Assembly (NCBI GenBank): GCA_963745975.1
Contig: CAVUZJ010000012.1
Span: forward strand, 50,033-114,032
Origin: JAKAWQ01 sp963745975
GTDB lineage: Bacteria; Pseudomonadota; Alphaproteobacteria; Acetobacterales; Acetobacteraceae
Reading direction: 5' to 3'
DNA: 64,000 nucleotides
A model generated the notes under the pieces. The model did not search any database. It was not told the origin of the DNA and saw only the letters and a program-made list of their open reading frames with translations. Positions 24,201 through 32,573 of this stretch are shown here, one piece after another (within the stretch, counting starts at the first letter, position 1; each line of letters starts with the position of its first letter). Both the position numbers and the translations under genes were made by a program.

Positions 24201-25294
24201 TACGGCGGTTCTTAAATCGTCGCTGATAGACCCTCTTCTTGGTCCAGGCGAATGGCTCTGCTGTCGCGTTGTAGGCTGCAATGAAAGCATCGATGTGCTG
24301 CTGCAGCTCGGCGACGGCGGCGAACGAAGCGCCGGTCAGCGACTGGCTCTGGAGAATCGAAAACCAGGTCTCGACCTGGTTGAGCCAAGACGACCGCGTC
24401 GGGGTGAAATGGAATTGCACGTTCGGATGCCGCTTGAGCCAGCGGTCGTTCTTCTTATGAGTGTTGAGATTGTCGAGGACGACGTGAAGCTCGCGATCCG
24501 GGTAGGCCGCGGCAACGCCGTTCATGAAGCCGAGGAACTCAACCCGCCGCCGCCGCTTGGAATGCGCTGCGATCACTCTCCCGGTCGCGACCTCGAGGGC
24601 GGCAAACAGGGTCGTCGTGCCGTGCCGCTTGTAGTCGTGGCTCTGCCCGGTCAAGGCCCGCCCGTTCGGCAGCTTCAGATAGCCTTGCGCCCGCTCCAAA
24701 GCCTGGATCGATGGCTTTTCGTCGACACAGAGAACAATCGCCTTGGCCGGCGGATCCACATATAAGCCGACCACGTCGGCGGCTTTCGCCACGAAGGCGG
24801 GGTCGTTGCTCTCGCACCAGGATTTGCGGGCGGCCAGGTCGATCTTGTGCTCACGCAGAAACCGCCAGACATACTGAACGTCAACGTCGCCCAGCGCCTG
24901 CGCCACCAGCGGGCCCGTCCACCGCGCTTGGCCCGGCGGTGGTGGCCGATCGAGCACCGCCAGGATGCGCTTATTCGTCGCCGGACCGTAGAGCGGCTCC
25001 CTGCTTCCACGCGACCGGTCCTTCAGCCCTGCCAGGCCCTCCTCGTCAAAGCGTCGTCGCCAGTTGCTGACGATGCGCGGCTGAACACCCACCTCCTCAG
25101 CGATCGACCGCGTGCTGCGGCCCTGAGCCGCCAGCAACACTATCCGCGCCCGCTTCGCCTCGCCCTGCGCCGTCGTCGGCGCCCGGCAGCGCGCCTCAAG
25201 CAGCTTGCGTACCTTCGCCGTCAGCCGAACTTCTCTTGCCTCGGGAATCATCCCGATCTTGAATCACGACTCACCTAAGAAGGAAAGCGGGTAC
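24177..25294 (-). mobile_element. IS630-family insertion sequence (copy 1)
   Basis: A 1118-bp element with a TA duplication on each side (24175-24176 and 25295-25296) and matching ends. The left end reads CTAGTACCTGGAATCATACT and the right end, reverse-complemented, CTAGTACCCGCTTTCCTTCT, both continuing to a shared GTGA. It carries one intact transposase gene on the minus strand. Insertion occurred inside the last codons of the RnfD/FNR fusion gene. The reading frame is restored exactly when the element and one TA are removed, proving both the boundary and the recent origin. Confidence 0.88.
24187..25251 (-). CDS. IS630-family transposase
   Basis: A 354-residue DDE transposase. The N-terminal helix-turn-helix has STRSIAEEVGVQPRIVSNWR. 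The catalytic core shows VLCVDEKPSIQALER (first Asp), HVVLDNLNTHKK (second Asp) and SSWLNQVETWFS (Glu). The C-terminus ends RRFKNRRITQV. The frame is complete, so the copy may still be active. It is a different IS630 subgroup from the copy at 58880-60573. Confidence 0.92.
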   Translation of the reverse strand: MIPEAREVRLTAKVRKLLEARCRAPTTAQGEAKRARIVLLAAQGRSTRSIAEEVGVQPRIVSNWRRRFDEEGLAGLKDRSRGSREPLYGPATNKRILAVLDRPPPPGQARWTGPLVAQALGDVDVQYVWRFLREHKIDLAARKSWCESNDPAFVAKAADVVGLYVDPPAKAIVLCVDEKPSIQALERAQGYLKLPNGRALTGQSHDYKRHGTTTLFAALEVATGRVIAAHSKRRRRVEFLGFMNGVAAAYPDRELHVVLDNLNTHKKNDRWLKRHPNVQFHFTPTRSSWLNQVETWFSILQSQSLTGASFAAVAELQQHIDAFIAAYNATAEPFAWTKKRVYQRRFKNRRITQV

Positions 25295-25296
25295 TA

Positions 25297-25347
25297 GGCG
25301 TCGCCCGCTCGCGTATCAGGGTCGATTTCTTCCCGGGCTTTGCTTGA
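25297..25347 (+). other. Displaced 3' end of the RnfD/FNR fusion gene
   Basis: Joining 24174-24176 directly to 25297 gives the reading KKLGVARSRIRVDFFPGFA and a TGA at 25345-25347, in frame with the upstream reductase. This orphaned stretch is therefore the natural C-terminus of the protein that now ends inside the IS630 element. It lies just before the convergent kdsA stop. Confidence 0.8.
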
Positions 25348-25360
25348 TCGCGCCGGGGGT

Positions 25361-26194
25361 TCAGCCGGCCTCTTTGGCGAGCGCGTCGAAGCGGCGGAAG
25401 CGCGCGATCAGCGCCGGCATCTCGCGAAGTGGGATCATGTTCGGCCCGTCCGAGGGCGCGTGGTCGGGATCGGGGTGGGTTTCGATGAAGAGTGCGGCGA
25501 CGCCGACGGCGAGGGCGGCGCGGGCGAGGATCGGCGCGAACCGCCGCTCGCCCCCGGTGCTGGTTCCGAGGCCGCCCGGCTGCTGCACCGAGTGCGTGGC
25601 GTCGAAGACGACCGGATAGCCGGTCTCGGCCATGATCGGCAGGGCGCGGAAATCGTTCACCAGCGTGTTGTAGCCGAAGCTCGCGCCGCGCTCGGTGAGC
25701 AGGATGCGTTCGTTGCCGGTGGCGGCGATCTTCGCCGCCACGTTCGCCATGTCCCAGGGGGCGAGGAACTGGCCCTTCTTGACGTTCACCGCCGCCCCCG
25801 TCTCGCCGGCGGCGAGCAGGAGATCCGTCTGGCGACAGAGAAACGCGGGAATTTGCAGCACGTCCGCGGCCTCGGACGCCGGCTTGCATTGCGCGACATC
25901 GTGCACATCGGTCAGCACGGGGATTGCGAAACGCGAGCGGATCTCGGCGAGAATGGCGAGCCCCTTCGCCATGCCGACGCCGCGGGCGCCGGAAATGCTG
26001 GTGCGGTTCGCCTTGTCGAAGCTGGATTTGTAGATCAGCGGGACATCGGCGGCGCGGGCCATGGAAGAGAGCGCCTCGGCCACCTCGAGCGCATGGGCGC
26101 GCAATTCGATCTGGCAGGGACCTGCGATCAACACCATCGGAAGATGGTTGGCCAGGCGGACCTGGCCGATCGTGACCGCGCGCGGCTCAGACAA
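25361..26194 (-). CDS. kdsA: 3-deoxy-8-phosphooctulonate synthase
   Basis: KDO-8-phosphate synthase, 277 residues. It condenses arabinose-5-phosphate with phosphoenolpyruvate in lipopolysaccharide core synthesis. Visible motifs are VLIAGPCQIE (20-29), YKSSFDKANRTS near 55, FDATHSVQQPGG, and ETHPDPDHAPSDG. Cys27 stands where the E. coli enzyme has Asn, so this looks like the metal-dependent class, with His, Glu and Asp ligands in the later motifs. The start overlaps the end of pyrG by 8 bp, forming the conserved pyrG-kdsA pair. Confidence 0.96.
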   Translation of the reverse strand: MSEPRAVTIGQVRLANHLPMVLIAGPCQIELRAHALEVAEALSSMARAADVPLIYKSSFDKANRTSISGARGVGMAKGLAILAEIRSRFAIPVLTDVHDVAQCKPASEAADVLQIPAFLCRQTDLLLAAGETGAAVNVKKGQFLAPWDMANVAAKIAATGNERILLTERGASFGYNTLVNDFRALPIMAETGYPVVFDATHSVQQPGGLGTSTGGERRFAPILARAALAVGVAALFIETHPDPDHAPSDGPNMIPLREMPALIARFRRFDALAKEAG

Positions 26195-27818
26195 GGCGGG
26201 CTTGGGCGACCGCGGCGCCGATGAAGCCGCGGAAGAGCGGGTGCGGAAGGAACGGCTTCGATTTCAGCTCGGGATGGTACTGCACGCCGACGAACCAGGG
26301 ATGCTCGGGGTACTCGATGATCTCCGGCAGCACGCCGTCGGGCGAGATGCCGGAGATGCAGAGCCCCGCCTCCTCGAGCTGCTCGCGGTAGCGAACGTTC
26401 ACCTCGTAGCGATGCCGGTGCCGCTCGGAGATTCGTTCGGCCCCGCCATAGATCTCGCGGATCAGCGAGCCCTCGGAGAGGACCGCCGGATAGGCGCCGA
26501 GGCGCATCGTGCCGCCGAGATTGCCGCCGGCGGCGCGGCGCTCGATCTCGCTCCCGCGCGCCCATTCGGTGAGGAGCCCGACGACCGGCGCCTCGCAAGG
26601 CCCGAACTCGGTCGAGGAGGCATTGCCGAGCCCGGCGAGATTGCGCGCCACCTCGATCACGGCCATCTGCATGCCGAAGCAGATGCCGAAGAAGGGCACG
26701 CGGCGCTCGCGCGCGAACTGCACCGCCGCGATCTTGCCTTCCGTGCCGCGCTCGCCGAAGCCGCCCGGCACGAGGATGCCGTGCACGCCCTCGAGCTGTG
26801 CGACCGCGTTCGGCTGCTCGAAGACCTGGCTGTCCACCCAGTCGAGATCGACGCGGACCTGATTGGCGATGCCGCCGTGCGCGAGCGCCTCAGCGAGCGA
26901 TTTGTAGCTGTCGAGCAGGTTCGTGTATTTGCCGACGACGGCGATCTTCACCGCGCCCTCCGGCGCGCGCACGGCGGCGACGATTTTTTCCCAGCGCGAG
27001 AGATCGGGCTCGCGGTCGGCGGGCAGCCCGAAATGGCGCAGCACCTCGCGGTCCATTCCCTCGGCGTGATAGCTGAGCGGCACGGCGTAGATCGTGCCGA
27101 CGTCGAGTGCGGGGATCACCGCCTCGGCGCGAACGTTGCAGAAGAGCGCGATCTTCCGCCGCTCCGGCGGCGGGATGGGGCGGTCGCAGCGGCAGAGCAG
27201 CATGTGCGGCTGGATGCCGACATTAAGGAGCTCCTTCACCGAATGCTGCGTCGGCTTGGTTTTGAGCTCGCCCGAGGAGGGAATGTAGGGGACGAGCGTG
27301 AGATGCACGTTCATCGCACCCTGAGGCCCGAGCTCGTTGCCGAGCTGGCGGATCGCCTCGAGGAAGGGCAGGCTCTCGATGTCGCCCACCGTGCCGCCGA
27401 TCTCGACGAGGGCGAAATCCACGCCCTCGGTGTCGCGCACGATCGCTTCCTTGATCGCGTCCGTGATGTGCGGGATCACCTGCACGGTGGCGCCGAGATA
27501 GTCCCCGCGCCGCTCCCGGGCGATGACCTCGGAATAGATGCGCCCGGTGGTGGCATTGTCCGCCCGCGTCGCGGCGACGCCGGTGAAGCGCTCGTAATGG
27601 CCGAGATCGAGGTCGGTCTCCGCCCCGTCGTCGGTGACGTAGACCTCGCCGTGCTGATAGGGGCTCATCGTCCCCGGATCGACATTGAGATAGGGGTCGA
27701 ACTTACGCAGCCGCACCGAATAGCCGCGCGTCTGGAGCAGCGCGCCCAGCGCCGCCGTGGCGATGCCCTTGCCGAGGGAGGAGACCACGCCGCCGGTAAC
27801 GAACACGAACCGCGTCAT
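26187..27818 (-). CDS. pyrG: CTP synthase
   Basis: CTP synthase, 543 residues, making CTP from UTP with ATP and glutamine. The amidoligase domain (about 1-270) opens FVFVTGGVVSSLGKG and has LRKFDPYLNVDPGTMSP. The glutaminase domain (about 300-540) has the nucleophile in FFGICFGMQ and the His-Glu pair in GVQYHPELKSKP. It lies between secG and kdsA, in the alphaproteobacterial order. The start ATG at 27818 is 64 bp from the secG stop. Confidence 0.97.
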   Translation of the reverse strand: MTRFVFVTGGVVSSLGKGIATAALGALLQTRGYSVRLRKFDPYLNVDPGTMSPYQHGEVYVTDDGAETDLDLGHYERFTGVAATRADNATTGRIYSEVIARERRGDYLGATVQVIPHITDAIKEAIVRDTEGVDFALVEIGGTVGDIESLPFLEAIRQLGNELGPQGAMNVHLTLVPYIPSSGELKTKPTQHSVKELLNVGIQPHMLLCRCDRPIPPPERRKIALFCNVRAEAVIPALDVGTIYAVPLSYHAEGMDREVLRHFGLPADREPDLSRWEKIVAAVRAPEGAVKIAVVGKYTNLLDSYKSLAEALAHGGIANQVRVDLDWVDSQVFEQPNAVAQLEGVHGILVPGGFGERGTEGKIAAVQFARERRVPFFGICFGMQMAVIEVARNLAGLGNASSTEFGPCEAPVVGLLTEWARGSEIERRAAGGNLGGTMRLGAYPAVLSEGSLIREIYGGAERISERHRHRYEVNVRYREQLEEAGLCISGISPDGVLPEIIEYPEHPWFVGVQYHPELKSKPFLPHPLFRGFIGAAVAQARLV

Positions 27819-27882
27819 GGGCGATCATCATACAGGGCCGCGCCGAGTCCCGCGAATCCGTCTCGGCGCACGCCAGCCCTGC

Positions 27883-28236
27883 TTATTTCGTCGGCACGGT
27901 GGGTCCGGTCGGCGGGGCAGGCAGCGAGAGCGGCTTGGGCGCCGCCGCGGGGTGGGCGGGCGCGGTCGCGGCCGGCGGCGGCGGGGCGTTGAGGATCGAC
28001 CCGGCCCCGCCCCCGCGATTGAGCACCCCGAGCGCGAGTGCCAGCCCCATGAAGATGGTGGCGAGGATCGCGGTCGTCCGCGTGAGCAGGTTGGCGGTGC
28101 CGCGCCCGGACATGAAGCTTCCCATGCCCTGCGAGCCGCCGATGCCGAGCCCCCCGCCCTCGCTCCGCTGGATCAGGACGATCCCGATCAGCGCCAGCGT
28201 GACGAAGAGCTCGATGATCAGAAGGATGGTCGACAT
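27883..28236 (-). CDS. secG: Preprotein translocase subunit SecG
   Basis: A 117-residue SecG protein of the SecYEG translocon. Two transmembrane helices (about 4-24 and 52-74) surround the conserved loop with QRSEGGGLGIGG and MGSFMSGRGTANLLTRTTAILA. An Ala/Pro-rich cytoplasmic tail follows, as in other alphaproteobacteria. The ATG at 28236 begins MSTILLIIELFV, which removes the long upstream frame. Lies between tpiA and pyrG, presumably in one transcript. Confidence 0.92.
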   Translation of the reverse strand: MSTILLIIELFVTLALIGIVLIQRSEGGGLGIGGSQGMGSFMSGRGTANLLTRTTAILATIFMGLALALGVLNRGGGAGSILNAPPPPAATAPAHPAAAPKPLSLPAPPTGPTVPTK

Positions 28237-28310
28237 TGTCCCTTTTCGGGGCTCCTTTCCCGCGCGACGGCTTCTAGCGGCTGGCAAGGGGGGTGAAAAG
28301 GCCGCGCCTG

Positions 28311-29042
28311 CTACCGCCCCGCCGCCGCGATCGCCAGGAACTCGGCCGCGACGAGGCTCGCCCCCCCGATCAGCCCGCCGCCGACCTCGGGCAGCGCGAA
28401 GATCGCGGCCGCGTTCGCCGCCTTCACCGAGCCGCCGTAAAGGATCGGCATCGCCCGCCCTGCCGCCCCGCACGCGGCGGCGAGCCGGGCCCGGATCAGC
28501 GCGTGCATGGCGGCGATCTCGTCCTCCGCCGGCGTGCGGCCCGAGCCGATCGCCCAGACCGGCTCGTAGGCGAGGATCCCGGCGAACCCCCCGGGCAGGC
28601 TGCCGGCGAGCTGGCCCGCGATGATCGCGTCTGCCCGCCCGGCCGCGCGCTCGGCCTCGCTCTCGCCCACGCAGACGATGGGCGTGAGCCCCGCCGCGGC
28701 CGCGGCCACCGCCTTCGCCCGCACCAGCGCGTCGGTCTCGCCGTGGGCGGCGCGCCGCTCGGAATGGCCGAGGATCACGAACCGGGCCCCGGCGTCGCGC
28801 AGCATCGGCGCGGAGATATCCCCCGTATGCGGGCCGGCGGGGTCGGGGTGGCAGTCCTGGCCGCCGAGCCCGACCGGCGAGCCCGCGAGGATCGCGCCGA
28901 CGGCGGCGATGAGGGTGAAAGGCGGGCACAGGACGAGGTCGGCCGGCGCCTGGCCCGCGCCCGCTCGGATCGCGCGGGCGAGTGCGGCGGCCTCGGCGCC
29001 GAGCCCGTTCATCTTCCAGTTGCCCACCACGAGCTTGCCCAT
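28311..29042 (-). CDS. tpiA: Triosephosphate isomerase
   Basis: A 243-residue TIM-barrel enzyme interconverting dihydroxyacetone phosphate and glyceraldehyde 3-phosphate. The catalytic residues are in GNWKMN (7-12, Lys10), VILGHSERR (His) and AYEPVWAIGSG (Glu). The phosphate loop is ILYGGSVKAANA. The ATG at 29042 begins MGKLVVGNWK. It is divergent from the periplasmic folding factor gene, with a 98-bp gap that should contain both promoters. Confidence 0.96.
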   Translation of the reverse strand: MGKLVVGNWKMNGLGAEAAALARAIRAGAGQAPADLVLCPPFTLIAAVGAILAGSPVGLGGQDCHPDPAGPHTGDISAPMLRDAGARFVILGHSERRAAHGETDALVRAKAVAAAAAGLTPIVCVGESEAERAAGRADAIIAGQLAGSLPGGFAGILAYEPVWAIGSGRTPAEDEIAAMHALIRARLAAACGAAGRAMPILYGGSVKAANAAAIFALPEVGGGLIGGASLVAAEFLAIAAAGR

Positions 29043-29140
29043 CCTGATCCTCCTTCCCCCCGCGCAGTCGCGGGGATACTGACAAATCGCTCGCCGCTTC
29101 CCTATGGTGGGTGGCCTCACTCGCTCGCTTCGGGACGAAG

Positions 29141-31033
29141 ATGCTCTCCTTCATTCGCCACCATCTCGGCAACTGGTTCGCCCGCATTCTCTTCGGCGTG
29201 CTCGTCATCGCCTTCATGGGCTGGGGCGTCGGGGACATGCTGCGCAACATCGGCACCGACACCGCGCTGGCCCACGTTGCCGGCCAGCGGATCGAGCCGG
29301 CCGCCGCCCAGGCGGCCTACCAGCGCCAGCTGGAGCGGATGAGCCAGATGCTGCCGAGCGGGCAGCAGCCGACCGCCCAGATGCGGCAGATGATCGCCGA
29401 GCAGGTGGTGGAGCAGCTCGTCACCCAGGCCTCCATCGCCGCCGCGCTCCGCCGGATCGGACTCATCGTGCCGGACGCGGCGCTGCGCCAGGCGGTCTTC
29501 GCCATGCCCGCCTTCCAGGGCAGCAGCGGCGCCTTCGACCGCGCGACGTTCGAGCAGGTGCTGGCCAACAACGGCCTGAGCGAGGGCGAGTTCCTGGCAC
29601 TGATGCGCCAGGACCTCGGCCAGAGCCAGCTGCTCGACGCCGTCGGCGCCGGCGGCGCCGCCCCCGCGACCATGACCGCGCCCGTTTTCGCCTTCCAGGA
29701 CGAGACCCGCCAGGCGGACGCCGTCATGCTCCCCTTCGCCGCGGCCCCCGCCCCCAAGCCGCCGGACGAGGCCGTGCTCCGGCGCTGGTGGGCGAACAAC
29801 CCGGCGAGCTTCAGCACCCCGGAATACCGCCGCATCCGCCTCGTCGTCCTCTCCCCGGACGTGCTCGCGCGGACGCAGACGGTCTCCGCGGCCGCGCTCC
29901 AGGCCGCCTACGCCGCCCATGAGGCGGACTACCACAAGCCCGAGCGGCGCTCGGCCGAGATCCTCCTCGCCCCCGACCAGGCCAAGGCGGCCGCACTCGC
30001 CACGCGCTGGCAGACCGGCGCGACCTGGACGGAGATGCAAGCGGCGGCCAAGGAGGCGGGCGCCTCCGCCGTCTCGCTCGCGGGCGCGCTGCCCGTCGAG
30101 TTTCCGGACGCGGCTCTCGCCAAGGAAGTGTTCGCGGCCGAGCCGGGGATTGTCGCCGGGCCGTTCCAGACGCCCCTCGGCTGGCATGTGATCGAGGTGA
30201 CGAACGTGACGCCGGGCGTGAACGTGACCTTCGCCGAGGCCAAGCCCGCGCTGGAACAGGCGCTCGCCCGCCAGCAGGCGGTCAACGTCGTCTTCCAGCG
30301 GGTCACCGAGTTCGAGGACGCGGTCGCCGCCGAGCCCAGCCTGGAGAAGCTGCCGGGCGATCTCGGGCTGGTCGGCCTCACCGGCACGCTCGACGCGGCG
30401 GGGCTGACGCCGGAAGGCAATCCGGCCCCGCTGCCCGGCTCGGACGCGCTGCGCAAGGCGATCGTCAAGGCGGCCTTCGCCACGACGCCCGCCCAGATGG
30501 CGAGCGTCATCCATGGGCCCGACGATTCCTACTACGCGCTCGTGGTCCAGACGATCACCGAGCCCCACGTCCAGCCCTACGACGCCGTCAAGGCCAAGGT
30601 GCTGGCGGACTGGACCGCGCACCAGCAGCAGCAGGAGCAGAACGAGATGGCGACGAAGCTGATGGTCGCGGTGAACGGCGGGGCCTCGCTCGCCGATGCG
30701 GCCGCCGAACAGGGCCTCGCCGCCATCTCGTTGCCGCCGACGCGGCGCGACGCGCCCGCCGCCGGCGTGCCCGGGCAGCTCCTCGATCCGCTGTTCGCGC
30801 TCAAGCTCCACCGGGCGACGATGATCGAGGCGGCGGACGGCTTCGTCACCGCCGAGCTGATGGCGATCACCGACCCCAGCGCGAAGACCGACCCGATCGG
30901 CTACGGCGAGATGCGCGATCAGCTTGCCCGCAGCATCGGCGCCGATCTCGAGCAGATTTTCGTCACCGCCTTGCGCGCCCGCGCGCACCCGCGCATCAAC
31001 ATGCCGGCGGTCGAGCAGATCGCCCAGCAATAA
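29141..31033 (+). CDS. SurA/PpiD-like peptidyl-prolyl isomerase, membrane anchored
   Basis: A 630-residue periplasmic folding factor of the PpiD type. A single N-terminal helix (FARILFGVLVIAFMGWGVGD, about 10-29) anchors it. A SurA-N-like helical chaperone region follows (about 35-240), then a parvulin-like PPIase domain (about 245-370, ending in GPFQTPLGWHVIEV), and a second, degenerate domain. I prefer the ATG at 29141 to the GTG at 29111, because homologues begin just before the anchor. The position between tpiA and trpE is conserved in alphaproteobacteria. It should help outer-membrane and exported proteins fold. Confidence 0.88.
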   Translation: MLSFIRHHLGNWFARILFGVLVIAFMGWGVGDMLRNIGTDTALAHVAGQRIEPAAAQAAYQRQLERMSQMLPSGQQPTAQMRQMIAEQVVEQLVTQASIAAALRRIGLIVPDAALRQAVFAMPAFQGSSGAFDRATFEQVLANNGLSEGEFLALMRQDLGQSQLLDAVGAGGAAPATMTAPVFAFQDETRQADAVMLPFAAAPAPKPPDEAVLRRWWANNPASFSTPEYRRIRLVVLSPDVLARTQTVSAAALQAAYAAHEADYHKPERRSAEILLAPDQAKAAALATRWQTGATWTEMQAAAKEAGASAVSLAGALPVEFPDAALAKEVFAAEPGIVAGPFQTPLGWHVIEVTNVTPGVNVTFAEAKPALEQALARQQAVNVVFQRVTEFEDAVAAEPSLEKLPGDLGLVGLTGTLDAAGLTPEGNPAPLPGSDALRKAIVKAAFATTPAQMASVIHGPDDSYYALVVQTITEPHVQPYDAVKAKVLADWTAHQQQQEQNEMATKLMVAVNGGASLADAAAEQGLAAISLPPTRRDAPAAGVPGQLLDPLFALKLHRATMIEAADGFVTAELMAITDPSAKTDPIGYGEMRDQLARSIGADLEQIFVTALRARAHPRINMPAVEQIAQQ

Positions 31034-31055
31034 CGAACGAGGGAGTATCCCGCCG

Positions 31056-32567
31056 ATGAACGTGCTCGCCCCACCGGGCTTCGCCGCCTTCCGCGCGGCC
31101 TACGCCGAGGGCAAGGGCACGCTCGTCTGGTCGAGCGGCGTCGCCGACCTCGAAACGCCGGTCGCCGCCTTTCTCAAGCTCGCGCACGGCCGCCCCTATT
31201 CCTTCCTCCTCGAAAGCATCGAGGGGGGTGCCGCGCGCGGGCGCTATTCGATCATCGGCATGCAGCCCGACCTCGTCTGGCGCTGCCGCGACGGCAAGGC
31301 CGAGATCAACCGCCATGCGCGCTCGGCGCCGCACGCCTTTCAGCCCGATCCGCGCCCCGCGCTCGAATCCTTACGCGCCCTGATCGGTGAGACAAGGCTC
31401 GAAGTGCCGCCGCACCTGCCGCCGATGACCGGCGGCCTCGTCGGCTATCTCGGCTACGACATGGTGCGGCTGATGGAGCGGCTGCCGGAGAAGAACGTCG
31501 ACCGGCTCGGCCTGCCGCAAGCGCTCCTCATCCGCCCGACGCTGTTTGCGATCTTCGACAACGTCAACGCCGACCTCACCCTCGCCGCGCCCGTCTATCC
31601 CGACCCCGAGATTTCCGCCGATGCCGCCTGGGAAACGGCCCAGGCGCTGCTCGCCGAGGCGGCGGCCTCGCTCGAGAGGCCGCTGCCGCACCCGAGCCCG
31701 CCGGTCTCGCTGCCTTCGCCGCCCGCGCCCTCCTCGAACATGACGAAGGAGGAATTCATTGCGATTGTGGAACGGATGAAGGAATATATCTACGCGGGCG
31801 ATGCCTTCCAGATCGTGCCGAGCCAGCGCTTCTCGCTCCCCTTCGCGCTGCCGCCCTTCTCGTTCTATCGCGCGCTCCGCCGCATCAATCCCTCGCCCTT
31901 CCTCTTCTTCCTCGATTTCGGCAGCTTCGCGGTGGCGGGCTCGAGCCCGGAGATTTTGGTGCGCCTGCGCGATGGGATGGTGACGCTTCGCCCGCTCGCC
32001 GGCACCCGCCCGCGCGGGGCGACGCGCGAGGAAGATCTCAGGCTGGAGGCCGAGCTTCTCGCGGACCCCAAGGAGCGCGCCGAACATTTGATGCTGCTCG
32101 ACCTTGGGCGGAACGATGTCGGCCGCGTCTCCGAGATCGGCTCGGTCAAGGTCACCGAGCAGTTCGTCATCGAGCGCTTCAGCCATGTCATGCACATCTC
32201 GTCGAACGTCGAAGGCAAGCTCGCCCCCGGCCTCGATGCGCTCGACGCGCTCATCGCCGGCTTCCCCGCCGGCACGCTCACCGGCGCGCCCAAGGTGCGG
32301 GCGATGGAGATCATCGAGGAGCTTGAGCCCGAGCGCCGGGGCATCTATGCCGGCTGCATCGGCTACTTCGCCGCCAACGGCACGATGGACACCTGCATCG
32401 GGCTCCGCACCGCGGTGATCAAGGACGGCACGCTCTACGTCCAGGCGGGCGGCGGCGTCGTCGCCGATTCCGTCCCTCAATCGGAGTACGAGGAAACCCG
32501 CCACAAGGCCCGTGCCCTGCTCCGCGCCGCCGAAGAGGCGATCCGCTTCGCCGCGCTCCGAGGATAA
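31056..32567 (+). CDS. trpE: Anthranilate synthase component I
   Basis: A 503-residue chorismate-binding subunit that makes anthranilate with TrpG. The C-terminal catalytic domain has SSPEILVRLRDG, AGTRPRGATREED, LLDLGRNDVGRVS, FPAGTLTGAPKVRAME, CIGYFAANGTMD and QAGGGVVADSVPQSEYEET. The N-terminal LLES motif (about residues 51-54, FLLESIEGG) is the tryptophan feedback site. GAGGGAG lies upstream of the ATG at 31056. In most relatives trpG follows directly; here trpG is about 14 kb away. The stop is only a few bases before the glpD region. Confidence 0.96.
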   Translation: MNVLAPPGFAAFRAAYAEGKGTLVWSSGVADLETPVAAFLKLAHGRPYSFLLESIEGGAARGRYSIIGMQPDLVWRCRDGKAEINRHARSAPHAFQPDPRPALESLRALIGETRLEVPPHLPPMTGGLVGYLGYDMVRLMERLPEKNVDRLGLPQALLIRPTLFAIFDNVNADLTLAAPVYPDPEISADAAWETAQALLAEAAASLERPLPHPSPPVSLPSPPAPSSNMTKEEFIAIVERMKEYIYAGDAFQIVPSQRFSLPFALPPFSFYRALRRINPSPFLFFLDFGSFAVAGSSPEILVRLRDGMVTLRPLAGTRPRGATREEDLRLEAELLADPKERAEHLMLLDLGRNDVGRVSEIGSVKVTEQFVIERFSHVMHISSNVEGKLAPGLDALDALIAGFPAGTLTGAPKVRAMEIIEELEPERRGIYAGCIGYFAANGTMDTCIGLRTAVIKDGTLYVQAGGGVVADSVPQSEYEETRHKARALLRAAEEAIRFAALRG

Positions 32568-32573
32568 GCCCAG

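Noticed and set aside
29117..31030. A 637-codon frame antisense to the PpiD-like gene
   Set aside because: Same reason: the plus-strand protein has an anchor, chaperone and PPIase features, while the antisense product has none.
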